Source: Viridothelium virens
Taxonomy: Eukaryota; Ascomycota; Dothideomycetes; Trypetheliales; Trypetheliaceae
Reading direction: 5' to 3'
DNA length: 64,000 nucleotides
Assembly: GCA_010094025.1 (NCBI GenBank)
Contig: ML991773.1
Span: 496,001-560,000 of the forward strand
Part shown: one piece after another, positions 9,425 to 20,674 of the stretch
Numbering within the stretch: position 1 is the stretch's first letter
Layout: each line of letters begins with the position of its first letter
Position numbers and translations under genes: made by a program
Notes under the pieces: generated by a model
What the model saw: the letters and a program-made list of their open reading frames with translations, nothing else
Database searches by the model: none
What the model was told of the DNA's origin: nothing

Positions 9425-11413
9425 ATGAACAACATTAACTCTAGTAATGACAATGATCACGACAATGCGAACATTGGCTCTCGCGCCGAACTCCGCATAT
9501 GGCAACAGCGCTACAAGCGTGACGGATCGCAAGAATTTGTCGCTGTCGACTCGCTCGACGGCAGCCAACGATTTGATACGGCCTATGCACTGGTCGTGGA
9601 ACAATTCTTCACTGCGCGCAACAATCTGGATCTCAGCAATCTGACCATCAATTCGCCGTACATACTGCGAGCGTTCCGCGAGGTTATTGGCAGCTATCCG
9701 ACTGTCGCTGCGGACTTCAGCGAGCCGTTTGAGATGGAGAGCCCGTTCCGAATGCTATTCCACTGTTGGGAAGACCTTGATGTTTATCGAAATGAGCTTG
9801 AAGATGATGATGCAAGGGTGCATTTGAATCTGCTCTTTGGTTTTATGGAGACGGACATAGGGCCGGAGAGAAAACGATGTAGCACGCAGATCAAGAAGGG
9901 CCAAGTGGATTTCTCGAGGTTGTGGACTATCTATCGCCCTGGCGAGCTGCAAATAGCATACGTCAAGGGACATGCATGGTTGTTACGCTGTATAAAGACA
10001 GCTTACGAAGAAAATAAAAGTATAGGAAAGTTCCTGGAAGTACATTGCACGTATACAGACTTCGATGGCAAAGACACAGGTGAAGCTAAGCACAAGTTCA
10101 TCGTTCCGCAAAAACGTTTCTTTTCGAGCGAAAATCCTGCGAACATTACGGACTTGCCTGTCTACCCACGGAAATTTGACACTGGGGAGGACTTGGAGAA
10201 GCATTTGACTGGACGCGGGAGGCGCTTCCTAGCGCTCAATGATGTATGCGTACGTGCGTACGATGGACTGGCGGATTTCATCAAAGAACCTTCACTGGAC
10301 TTCTTCCATCCAGACATGGCCGATTGGGACACAGTTTGGTTGCCATACACGGAGACAGGGCGCGTGGTCATTGATCGTAGGACTTTCCAGGAAGACCACA
10401 ACCTTTCGCAAGTCGCAATCAAGCCCGACTTACAGAACCTGGACCCTCTGCTCTGCCCGCCCTTTGCCTATGGCTTCAGTCTAGCTCGCAAAGAATGGTG
10501 CCGCTTCTTCATCCCAAAGATTCATGAGATTGACTGGCATGGCGATAGCTTTGACTCGCTCATCCTCAAGCAGAATCAGAAAGCACTGCTACGCGCGCTT
10601 GTTTCTTCCCACTCGTTTCCAGCCACTGCCCGCGACCAAACCCAGCAGAAAGGCAAGGGCCTGGTAGTCTTGTTGCATGGACCGCCAGGGTCAGGGAAGA
10701 CGCTGACCGCAGAATGTGCAGCAGAGCTGACCCATAAAGCATTGATATCCACGTCAATGGCCGAGCTCAACAAGCACAATCGAGCGTGGTACTTCGAATA
10801 CCGGCTTAAGGAAGTCCTGCAATATGCAACAATCTGGCAGGCAATAGTCCTAATGGACGAAGCAGACGTGTTTCTAGAGGCACGAAAGGACGACACACCT
10901 GATGCAGCCGAGAGGAACGCCTTAGTAGCCGTATTCCTAAAACATTTGGAGTATTTCTCAGGAATAGTCTTCTTGACTACGAATCGAATCCACGTCTTTG
11001 ACGCCGCAATGAAGAGCCGAATCCATCTCGCGCTTGGGTACAAGACCCCAGAATCCGAAATGCGCAGAGCAATATGGCGGCAAACGCTCCAAGCCATTCC
11101 CGCAAAGGATATCGATATGGACATTGATGAGACGGTCGAGGGACTGATGGACGAGAGATTGAATGGGCGCGAGATCACAAATGCGATCCATACGGCACGA
11201 ACTTTGGCACGGTTTGAGGAAAATCCGCTGATGTTGGAGCATATTAAGACAGTTCTAAATGTGAAGAGCGATTTTGACGTCTCGCTGAAGCGAATGCGCG
11301 ATCACGCGCTGTCGAGTGAAGGTCCGAAGGCCGCGCCCTGCATCCGGCCTGTGGTGAGACAAGGGTCATTGATTGGGACCATGACAGATGAGCCAGAAGA
11401 AATGGCATCCTGA
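9425..11413 (+). CDS. AAA+ ATPase, fungal DUF7025-type
   Basis: A single exon of 662 residues. The N-terminal half (about 100-330) matches the DUF7025 region that precedes the ATPase in many fungal AAA proteins. The AAA+ core follows, with Walker A HGPPGSGKT at about 417, Walker B IVLMDEADVF at about 474, a sensor-1 stretch IVFLTTNR, and an arginine-finger-like MKSRIHLAL. The short, fairly disordered tail ends at 11413. Members are ATP-driven remodelers of unknown substrate; Bcs1-like and Cdc48-like AAA proteins are relatives only through the core. Another Met lies within the first coding bases, but 9425 starts the longest frame. The facing NACHT gene is another STAND/AAA-type ATPase, so the two may be linked in function or only neighbours. 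Confidence 0.9.
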   Translation: MNNINSSNDNDHDNANIGSRAELRIWQQRYKRDGSQEFVAVDSLDGSQRFDTAYALVVEQFFTARNNLDLSNLTINSPYILRAFREVIGSYPTVAADFSEPFEMESPFRMLFHCWEDLDVYRNELEDDDARVHLNLLFGFMETDIGPERKRCSTQIKKGQVDFSRLWTIYRPGELQIAYVKGHAWLLRCIKTAYEENKSIGKFLEVHCTYTDFDGKDTGEAKHKFIVPQKRFFSSENPANITDLPVYPRKFDTGEDLEKHLTGRGRRFLALNDVCVRAYDGLADFIKEPSLDFFHPDMADWDTVWLPYTETGRVVIDRRTFQEDHNLSQVAIKPDLQNLDPLLCPPFAYGFSLARKEWCRFFIPKIHEIDWHGDSFDSLILKQNQKALLRALVSSHSFPATARDQTQQKGKGLVVLLHGPPGSGKTLTAECAAELTHKALISTSMAELNKHNRAWYFEYRLKEVLQYATIWQAIVLMDEADVFLEARKDDTPDAAERNALVAVFLKHLEYFSGIVFLTTNRIHVFDAAMKSRIHLALGYKTPESEMRRAIWRQTLQAIPAKDIDMDIDETVEGLMDERLNGREITNAIHTARTLARFEENPLMLEHIKTVLNVKSDFDVSLKRMRDHALSSEGPKAAPCIRPVVRQGSLIGTMTDEPEEMAS

Positions 11414-11641
11414 CTGGAGACAGAGCGCAGCTCTTGAAATCAACAATCGATACGGTGCCTGACGACTGGTTCGAACGAGATGTGCTGGACGTCCTAGCCT
11501 CTTGGAGAGCCAAAGAGTCTCCGAATAACTTACGAGGAACTTAAGACAAAGACCACAGGGCGAGATGACATCATGAGTGATGTGCACAAAAAGATCATAG
11601 CGGAGGTAGAGAAGATCCATTACTGCCAGCTTTATGCGTAG
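11390..11641 (+). pseudogene. Coding-like relic directly behind the AAA gene
   Basis: Directly overlapping the end of the AAA gene, in another frame, lies a coding-like stretch that reads TVPDDWFERDVLDVLASWRA. It then shifts by one base near 11530 and continues as TYEELKTKTTGRDDIMSDV to a stop at 11639. Its composition (acidic and basic residues, Trp, amphipathic spacing) looks like a real protein C-terminus of about 80 residues with a single frameshift. There is no start codon in frame and no recognisable family. It could be the remnant of a gene once next to, or fused to, the AAA gene. Confidence 0.4.
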
Positions 11642-12302
11642 GTACTTTTCCCGTCGTTTTGAGGACCTCTCTGACGAACTTAGCAGGAAACGGGCCTTCA
11701 ACGGGCCTTCAACAAGGACAGAAAAAAAAAAAGTGTGTTAGCAAAGAACGGGAGGGGATCGAAACAAGAGTCCCTGAGCTTGAAATATCAAGGTTCTATC
11801 TCTGCTACGTGTCAGCGGGGAGGCCCCCAGCGACAGGAGAGCTTGGTCTCGTAAATTAATAGAACGATACTACAAGTATGGAATGTAGAAGTCTACCGAG
11901 ATCCATCGAAATTGCTGATGAGAATACCGGATCCGGAAGTACACAATTATGAGAACGACCACACGCCGTACAACCTGACAGAATCCCAACAAGCTTAGTC
12001 GAGGTAAGAAACAACCTCTATTGATCTTGGTATTTCTCCCACCCGTCCAGCTGTGGATGACCAAAGCTGGAAATAAAAACTCCCCAAGGAATATTCATAT
12101 AGAGAGAAAGAGAGAGAGAGAGAGAGAACATGAATGAAGCTTACCAGCTTCATGAATGGAGAAAGTCAGAGAGTAGCAAACATCTCGTTGCAGTCACCCA
12201 TGTCATATCAATCATTAGAAGATCCGTATTGCGTCATGACATCCACTCGCATAGATGCCTTCCATACGTAGCCTTGTCCCTTCTCTTTCCCTCCAGATGA
12301 TC
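11642..12302. other. Intergenic stretch with a GA microsatellite
   Basis: This region holds no gene I can support. An 11-base word, ACGGGCCTTCA, is duplicated in tandem at about 11690-11711. A GA microsatellite lies at 12101-12128. It is the 3' flank of the minus-strand membrane protein. Confidence 0.5.
12101..12128. repeat. (GA)n microsatellite
   Basis: About 13 GA units with one interruption, in non-coding DNA. Confidence 0.9.
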
Positions 12303-14481
12303 TTACTGGATGACCCAAACAACACCACCGGATTGAGTCTCCCGCAGGCCCACCTTCCTCGCATTCCCTCCTGCTCCGCGCTCCACATCTCGTCTTCCCT
12401 CCTTGTCATGCTCGCTATACAATTGACCGACCGATCTGACAGCGCGTTCCTGCCGTTCGCCAAGCTCAAAAAGTCCCGTAGCCAACCCATCCACTGTCAA
12501 CCGTGCCGTGACTTGGTGCGCCTCGGCCGGTCTAACAGCAAACACTGCCACGGCCGCCAAGACCAGGGAGAAGAGGGCATACAGAAGTTTGAGGCCGACG
12601 AGGAAGTACAGCGGGATCTTGGGGACACGGGTGAGGAGACCGGTGTTGTTTCGTGACTGTTCGAGCATATTGAGGACGGGTGTGTGGATGCCAGCCGTCA
12701 GGGCAACGGCGGCCTTGGAAAAGCCGTTGGCAAAGGTGTCGGCGAGCTCGTCGGGTGTGGTACCATAAGCTGCAGCAGCGGCAGCGTCGGAGAGGGCGAG
12801 GTGACCCACGGCGCTGTTGATGGCAAAGGGCGCACTGTAGATCGCGCCGTAAGCATTCGGTGCCTGAATGGGATACCACCCTTGTTGCCCGTTGTCGGTT
12901 AGGATGGTGCCATTCACCCAAGCGTAGACGGCAGTGTAGACGGTCATGCTGCAGTTGAGGATAAAGATATTGTCACCACTATAATCAGTTTTAAGGTACC
13001 CGCCAGCGGTCATTGTGTTGAAGCTCGAGGTATGGGTATCCATGGGCGGGAACCCTTTTGACCAGTGCATAAAGTAGGTGGGGTTTTGGAGACTGAACAG
13101 TTCGGTTGATTGGGAACCGTAGCCAATGGGTTGAGTTAGGTTTGCATCTTTGAAGAATTGAATGCCCACGGCAGAATCGTTGGCAGAGGCGGCCACCGTA
13201 ACCGGGTCAACACCTACCTCTCCAGAGAAGGTAAAGGAGGGTAAGCTGTACCCCCACGGACAGGAGAAGCCTTCGTCGCTGGCATCCACCTTGCATTCTT
13301 GTGTGACAACTTTGCAGGATGTAGTGACAGATGTGGCGTTTGTGAGGAAATCCAAATCGTCTCCAGCCGTAACATCACCAAGAAAATAAAATTGGACATG
13401 ATTGCCATCTGCATAGCTATCGGTGTAAGAAGTAATAGAGGTATTTTGAATCTGATTGGTTCTTGAATTGCCAAGCAATGTTTCGGCTGCCTCCTGGGCG
13501 TGGGCTATGCCCTGCTTTGTCAGTGTCCCATTCGATCCAGCCGTGTAATTCCATTTGACAATGCTGCAGGGATAGTTGCATTGAGCTTGAGCATTAGACG
13601 GACATGGAGATGATTCCAAGACGTCTGTACCGCAATAGCTCAGGTCCAATCCTCGTCCATAAGAAGATACGGGACTACCGTGACGGCTGATCATTGTTTG
13701 GTTGACCGGCTCGGTCGCTGCGCCGAACCACGTTTCTGCTGCGCTTATGGCAAACCTCCAAGCCCAAATTGTTAGCTGAATTTCGAAGACGGTGTGCAGA
13801 GAAGGAATTCAAGGCTTACGTGTTGAACACAATAAAGGTGAGCGCGGCACAGGCAATAGAAAGAGACGAGGCTATGCGCTCAGAATTTCTCTATCTATAC
13901 TTGAATACATCCCATAAGGGCTCCCACCCTCCTGCGACTAATAGGCTGATCAGAAGAGAGGTCTGATGGGGAGTCGGCAGCTGGCCTGTCTGGTTGTCCC
14001 TGGTAGCGTCCAAATTGCGACGACCAGCAAAGACAGCAACGACTGCCATAGGATAAGCACTCAAGAAGGGGAGGACCTTGGCCGTCCAAGAAACAATTGC
14101 AACCAGCAGACCAGGGTTGAACCGAATCAGGTAGGCCGAAGTGCCTCCGCTAGATTGGAGCTGGGTCAGTTCACTCAAGACGGTTTGGTTGGCGACGTTG
14201 TGACTGAAAGGCGCCTTTAGTAACTCCCATCCAGGATCCAGAACCACACGGTAGTGGAAGATGATTGTAAGCAGTACCGCAACAACCACAACCACTGGGA
14301 TACATGGCAGGAAAGCGCCCACAAGCAAACGCATGAGGACGCCTCGAATATGGTTAGATGACCCATGATGCAAAGATGTCGGAGAATCCAGTAACTCTAC
14401 TTCAGTAGCGGTGGTGCCAGAAATGACTAGCGGTTCTTTCTCTGACGAAGTAGCTTTCGAAGGGGAAGAAAATGATGCCAT
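12303..14481 (-). CDS. Polytopic membrane protein of unknown function, with an in-frame stop
   Basis: Exons 14481-13820 and 13755-12303 are joined by a 64-bp intron with GT..AG ends and a GCTAAC branch site. The protein would be about 704 residues. Early hydrophobic segments (VVVVVAVLLTIIF near 60, LLVAIVSWTAKVLPFLSAYP near 130) are followed by a long lumenal or extracellular part with many N-x-S/T sites and cysteines. A last segment (LVGLKLLYALFSLVLAAVAV) precedes a basic cytosolic tail. I recognise the layout from fungal hypothetical membrane proteins but know no function. Oddly, the first exon contains TAG at 13891-13893 between VFKYR and RNSERIASS, and the frame stays open and coding-like on both sides. 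A splice of 39 or 48 bp could remove it but would be very short with poor sites. The gene may be broken, read through, or carry a sequencing error. Confidence 0.7.
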
Positions 14482-15789
14482 GCTGATCAGGCTCCTTCCA
14501 CCTTTAATGGTACCGAATTCACTGGTCAGTGTGATCTATGGCACGGCATGCAGAACACAAATGGACAATGTAGGGGAACAGGAAACCGTAGAGCTAGAAA
14601 CGACGGGCGATCAAATTTATGTGAATCTCGAAGCGATGAAAGTCCTACCTTGCTCGACTTACTGAGTGCATTCTACGTGTGCCCTGCAGGAAGGCTGAAC
14701 GTGCTGTCAGCATGATGGGCAGATTGAGCCACACTCTACGTGGATAGATAGAGGTAGGTCTCAGTTTCTGGAGCAGCCATCTTCACAGATGAGTGGCTTG
14801 AGTTGATGTAGCTGAGGGAAACCTAGCAGCCGACGAGCGTTGATGCAAATTGGGCCAGGTGGTCATGCAAGTTGACAGCCTAGAGTCCGAAGACGATGAT
14901 ACCCACTGATGGCAGGGAGGCGCCATCCAACGTGCGGCGGTGTTCTAGCTCTATATCGTGGCTTTCTTAACCCAGAGAATCTCGACTGGGCGTCGCCATC
15001 CCGTAGAAGCATATGCCATGACCGGATGGAGAGTGAAAAAAGAAAAACACAGAGATCCTCGGAATACCACGTCTTGAAAACCAAGAATCTTGCGCCTCTT
15101 GTCTTGAATGGGTGCGATTTCGGATCGCATCAGTCCAGACTTGCAGAGCTGGGCCTGAGAACGTCGAAAACGCCCAGAGATGCCCCGTGAGGCGATCCAG
15201 CGATTCGTGGCTGGAAAGAAAGATAAGACGCAAACGGTGATGAAGCTCTGCTATCGCGCAAGGTCAAAAAATAGGGCAGAATGGAAGTAGCGCCGGAGTA
15301 GGACTGGTCACGGTGGATCAGCTGGGCAGATGTGGTGTCGTTTCTTCGTGGCAGCTTCACTACTTCCGATGAGTACCTTAGTAGCTGATAATCCCAATCT
15401 CGGGTTACACAACAGAGGTATTTTACCCAATGCTTTCGCCCAATGCATTTCGAAAACATGGTCTCCGATAGGGTATAGCACTCGATGTCAGGCCAATTAG
15501 AGGATTTTGAATGACTGAGCTCTTGAAAATGTAAGATCCCTTGTCCCTTTCCCTCGTTCTTCCGCCTGCTGTGTATTGCGCTACATCGCTTCCGACGTGT
15601 CGCGGACCATTTTCGCACATATTCTCGAGACACCGGTTACGCCATTGTGATAGGTCAATTGAATTTCTCCTATGTAACAACTGGTCGAGTCGAACCTTCT
15701 AAGGACGCTTGCCACCACGCCCAACTCCAGACTGGGATATAGGATGAGTGTAAAGAAGCCAGCAACCAGGGTATTAGACGAATATCAAA
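14482..15789. other. Intergenic stretch, no gene seen
   Basis: 1.3 kb between the membrane-protein start and the acyltransferase 3' end. Open frames exist on both strands but have random composition and no splice-supported continuation. It probably contains the promoter of the minus-strand membrane-protein gene. Confidence 0.5.
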
Positions 15790-18288
15790 CTACAGCTCCT
15801 TTTTGCCTCCATGTTCACTATCCGGCGTCATCGCTCCACTGTCGGTCTCCCATCCTTCAGGTCCGCTCCGGCGTCGTTGACCTCGTTCCCTCATCGCACC
15901 CTTGATCTTCTGGCTGACTTCATTCATGCCTTCCTTTGAATCTAATGGGGTCAGACCTTGCATCCTGAGACCTCCCGGTCCACCGTTCAGTCCACTCCCT
16001 GAGCTGGACCGCGACCGAGCTCGTGTTGGCGTCGAAAATAAGCCTATATTCGCAAGATTTTTGAATGAATCATTTCGAGGTAAATGCCCGTGTGCCGAGG
16101 AGCCACCCCCGATACTTGCATCTGTCTTACGATCTTGAGTCGGCGAAGAAGTGCTCGAATCCACAGAGAAGGTTTCGCTACCTCTCTCCGAACCTGGTGT
16201 GCGAGGCGAAGGAGGCTCGACGGCTTTCGAATCTTCTCGGAAAGGGTCGTGGATGATCCGTGCCTTGTCGAAGTCGGGAAACATCTCGGGGCCCAACGTA
16301 TTGATGAGGTCTGTGACTTCAGCTGCCAGCGCCTCACGCCGCTTTCGGAGTTTGACGAGGGTGTTTCCAGAGGAGGGATTCAAGGATACGACTAGAGGGC
16401 GCAGAGACTTGAAGATGTCCATGCCAATTTCTCCAAATCGGAGTGCCGCGAACGTAATAGCCGGGAAGAAGACGTAGCCGAATATGACGATGACCCAGAG
16501 CGGGACAGACTCGGGTATGTAGCCTTGGATGCGGTTCACAGATGTCCACCAAGTCAGTAGGATTGTGTAGAAGGTATACAGCATTGGGGCAAAGGCCATT
16601 GAAACAAGCAGCTTCCACGTTGCCACAACATCTCGGCCTTGAATTTTGACCGTTGAAGCAGCGAGGGCTTCCTTGGATTTTCGGTTGGATATTAATTTGC
16701 CAGCAATGAAGACCGGTGCGAAGAGAACCAATCCGGGTAATACGCCAGCCGAGAGCACAAAGAGTTTTCCAACTCTCCAGACAAGAGCGAAGAAAACCTT
16801 GATCACAGATAACTTAGCGTACTCTACTTGATGATCTCGAATGTTGAGTTGTAATAGCTGTTTGTTATATGCGAGGACTGATTTCTTAAGGTTGACTATC
16901 CTTGGATCGTCTTTATACTTGGTATAGCCTTTGACCAGGCGACGATTGAGTTCCACGACCATTGGTAAAGGAAGTTTCTTGTGCTTTGGGTTATATAATC
17001 GACGAACTGCTTGTATCAACTAAGTAATATTTAGCTGGAATGGTCAAGCCTTTTTTTCTTACGTCGGGTGCATACCATTAACGTGTCGTAGTCAGGACTG
17101 GTAACAGTCACGGCCACCAAGGCTTGATAGATGATATCAAGTACTCGCCCAATCGCTTCCCTTCGATTGCCTTGCTTGTACATTTGTACATATTCATCCG
17201 GAATCTCGACGGCACTCCCGAACTCTATGACGGCCCGGGAGCGAAACTTGTGCGCGTGGAAATAGTTCATGCCGACTGGAACGACTTTCACACCACAGTC
17301 TGGATTCGCAGCAAGTGCTCCAAGCGCCATGATTGCTACGCCAGCTAGAAGGTGTTAGCCTTAGATTTAGTATTATGTGGGTTGCCAGACTTCAAACCTT
17401 TAAGCGGCAAAAGCTCAGTGCGGTCATGACTTCCTCCTTCTGGAAAGATCCCAACGCAGCCGCCCTGATTGAGATGCTCAAAGACTGAATCGTACACTTC
17501 TGTCTGATCTACCTTCGGTGCATTTTTGAAAGAGGTCCCCTCGAAGTTACTACTTGCCGTTTGTATCTGGCCCTCTCCATTAACCCGGTTTATCCCAATA
17601 TCTGCACCTCCTTTTCCAGTCAGTTGCTTCAATGCTACGGAGCCTTTGAACGGCTTTTTGACTCTTAATTCCTCAGGGCTGATGATTTCTTGGATCTCAG
17701 AACTGGCAGCATCATTGTTGACTGATGGTAGAACGATAAGACCTCCAACTTGATAACCTTTGTCTTCAAAATTGGTATCGATTCCGCGTATGAGTGTAGG
17801 ATCGTTATCTGGATCCGGAAGATAGATCTTGCCTTTCGCTGGTTTTGTCATGTCCATCGCACGGCTAACAGATATAGCACCAGCTAAACCAGAAGCCCAT
17901 CCTATAAATTTTCTTCGCACCGATTTCTCAGCAATAAGGAAGGCGATCCGTCTTTTTGCTTCGCTGCGTACTACCCGCATCAGCATGAGGGGATCTATGA
18001 ACTAGACGGTATGTCAGTCCTACACTGCCCTCTCCACAAGCAGGCCTATCATACCTGATTGGCATGAGGGGCTGCCACAAAAATGACCGGATCACTGCGA
18101 GGGATCTTCCAAGAGCTACGGGGATGGACTTCTCTGAAGAAGAGGTCCACCACCACTGTCATCACCCATAGCAACACATCGTATGCGAATTTGTTCACTT
18201 GGCTCGGCCGGCTCTTTTCAGTATTGGTCGCAGGCATCCTGAGAGGCGGGGACTTTGTTTTTTTCACGTTCGGACTGGTGATAGACAA
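15790..18288 (-). CDS. Glycerol-3-phosphate O-acyltransferase (SCT1/GPT2 family)
   Basis: Four exons: 18288-18055, 18001-17398, 17344-17076 and 17019-15790, giving 778 residues. The introns (53, 53, 56 bp) end in AG. The enzyme acylates glycerol-3-phosphate (in yeast also dihydroxyacetone phosphate) at sn-1, the first step of phospholipid and triacylglycerol synthesis, at the ER. The four acyltransferase blocks are present: APHANQFIDP (about 73-82, the HX4D catalytic pair), the middle block in exon 2, FPEGGSHDRTELLPLKA (about 265-281), and VVPVGMNYF (about 304). Membrane segments lie near 445-480 and 520-560. The last 200 residues are Ser/Pro-rich and probably phosphorylated, as in the yeast enzymes. 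Length fits the family (about 740-780). I do not choose between SCT1 and GPT2, since filamentous fungi often have a single gene. Confidence 0.95.
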
Positions 18289-19007
18289 GTTTGAGTTGTC
18301 GACACGACTACCTGATCTGGCATCCAGGACCGTGGCGATTGGCGCGCATGAGGTCTTTCAAATGCAGGGGGATATCTGCACGCGCTCGACTGAACATATC
18401 ACAGTAGGTACTGAGTAAGGTACGAGGATACAAGAATTATGTGATCTTGGTTGAAGAGCTAAAAATGTTGGATCTCAGGATGTGGGGCACATTGTCTTGG
18501 GTAGCCAAACGCAATGCGATAGGGATCTGAAGCGGCAGTCACGCTTGCGTCATAACCCTCAAAAATAGCATAGAAATAGTTAGGTAATTACTTTTCTGCA
18601 AATACTAACTCACTTAATAACACAAAGCCACACGCTTAGCCTTATCATCTTGAAACAAAATAAAAGCAATAGTCCTTCAAAGTTCCTCCTCCCAGAAAGT
18701 AGGGTCCGGCGCGAAAAGACAATGAAGCTTTTGCAGACCAAAATTTTAAAAAGGGACCGCGCAGTTTCTCATTGCATCCCTTGACCCGAGTGTATAGTAC
18801 AGGCGCAAAGTACTTAACCTCGCAAATTGTCTCAGTTCTCAGCTGCTCCAATCCATCCAAGTATCTACCCGTGATAGGAGTCCTGCCGACAAGACGAAGT
18901 ATTAAATCAGGACACTGCTGACGGCCAAATATTACCAGAGTCCGTTTCTTGACTCTCAACCTTCAAACCCGTGCCGAAAGCCTGAAAACGCTAGGCGGAA
19001 ATTGTGC
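18289..19007. other. Intergenic stretch, no gene seen
   Basis: This 719 bp stretch lies upstream of the acyltransferase and at the 3' end of the Ca2+/H+ exchanger. It is AT-richer near 18550-18670. No supported frame or RNA gene. Confidence 0.5.
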
Positions 19008-20674
19008 TTACGTGTGCTTCGAAAAGAGGCCATTGAGCATAGAATCGCCCGCGTCGTCAGGATATACGAAGAAGGCGAGTGCGATGATGATGTATCTGCG
19101 ATAAGTAAGCATTGAATTTTTGCATCCATCATTAGCATATACGTACGTTCCAAGACACATAGAGCCTTCCAGATAATTGCTCTTCCCATCTTGTATCAAA
19201 TAGTTCACCACAAGGACGCTAAGGAAGAATACTACCGTCTCAAATGTTTGAAAATGGAGTGTCATGGGCTTGTCGATGATCCAGCCGAGAATGACAAGGA
19301 AGGGCGTGACGAACAGGGCAATTTGCATACTGCTGCCAATTGCAACGCCAATGGCAAGATCCATCTTGTCCTTGTAGGCAACGACACAAGCAGTAACGTG
19401 TTCGGCTGCATTACCAACAATAGGGAGAAGGACGAGACCAATGAAAGTCTTAGAGACGCCAGACTCTTCAACAATGCTATCGATACTGTCCACAAGATAA
19501 TCGGCGCAGACCGCGACCATTATTGTAACGACGACCAAGGCTACTCCGGCAGCAACAGGGCTCAGAATCTCCGGCTCTTTCTGGTTGTCACCACCATCCT
19601 GTTGTTGCTCCTCATCGAAGAGATGAGAGTGTGTTTTAAGCTGGAAGAAAAGATATAATATGTAAAGGAGGAGAAGAATGATAGCCGTGCCGTGGGACAG
19701 AATGAGAATGTTCTCCTGGCTCGAGGATTTTGATGTGCTCAAAGCGGCATAGAGCGTGGCCGGAATGATCAACGAGGCGGATGCAACTGCCATTAGCGAC
19801 GACATCGTGGAGGCTACGGTTGAATTGAAGTTTTGCTCTGAGCGCGTTACTCCACCAGCAATGAAACAGCACCCAAGAACCTTGCAAAGTATTAGCCGCC
19901 TATAGGGTCCACCTCAGCTTCCTAAGACTTACGAGGAGAATATTCGACAGAATACTACCAAGCATGCTTGATTGTACAATGCGAATCTGTCCCTGCGTCA
20001 AAGCCAGGATGCTGACCTATTTGAAGATTGTCTTAGCTCGTTTCCCTTGCCCAATTCATGTTGTCTACCCACGATTAATTCTACGGCATTCCCGAACGTC
20101 GCATTTAACAACCCTCCTATAGTTTGCCCAAGTTTTGCCGCAAGCTCTTCCGTCGCGAAGCTCAACAGCGACGCTAGTGGTATGATAGCCAGGAAATTGA
20201 GAATGAAGACCGCGGTTGGATTTGTGCCCAGAGCGCCTGTAATGATACCAGCCGGAACAAATACTAAAAGAACGTTGACATAATTGCTGGCCAGTACCTC
20301 CCATGTCTTGTGTAAAGTGAACATCGGCCATCGCACCACAGGACTCTCGTGTTCCCAGAGTGGTCGCTCCGAGGAGCTTCCCTGACCACCCAATAGCGGT
20401 TGACTTTCGTGGGTATCTGCGCGGCCGTTTTCAGGTGTGGCCATTGTGACGGTGTTTTGACTGTTCATGCGCCCGGACCTATGACGGGAGTGATGCCGAG
20501 AGTGTTGGGATTTATGTCGCTTGAGTTTGTCTGTTGAGTAGATTAGTAGGTGTTTAGACACAGCAAAATAGCCCTCAAAGCCGTCCTCTTGGTATTGGAT
20601 CGTGGGACAATCCGGGGCGCAGCATGATACAAAGACAATCATTGCTGGAACAGCAGTAACAGCCACGTACCCAT
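19008..20674 (-). CDS. Vacuolar-type Ca2+/H+ exchanger (VCX1/CAX family)
   Basis: Five exons: 20674-20671, 20530-20073, 20016-19933, 19880-19147 and 19095-19008, giving 455 residues. The first exon is only ATGG, followed by GTACGT and a 140-bp intron with a CTACTAATC branch site. This gives the start [11 protein letters not shown] and avoids an upstream stretch that is plainly intronic. The protein moves Ca2+ into the vacuole in exchange for protons. CAX repeat 1 ([11 protein letters not shown], then [17 protein letters not shown]) and repeat 2 ([20 protein letters not shown]) carry the acidic cation-binding residues. There are about 11 hydrophobic segments and a His-rich N-terminus. GTAAGC directly overlaps the stop at 19008, so a further short C-terminal exon is possible. 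Confidence 0.93.

Noticed and set aside
10576-11178. Minus-strand frame of 200 codons
   Set aside because: Antisense of the AAA+ core, with Ser/Arg-rich random composition.
15130-15633. Minus-strand frame of 167 codons
   Set aside because: Random-looking composition and no conserved motif in the spacer.
15680-15770. Possible minus-strand tRNA (GGTTCGACTC with a GGGCGTGGTGG word)
   Set aside because: The two boxes are too close together and the arms do not fold.
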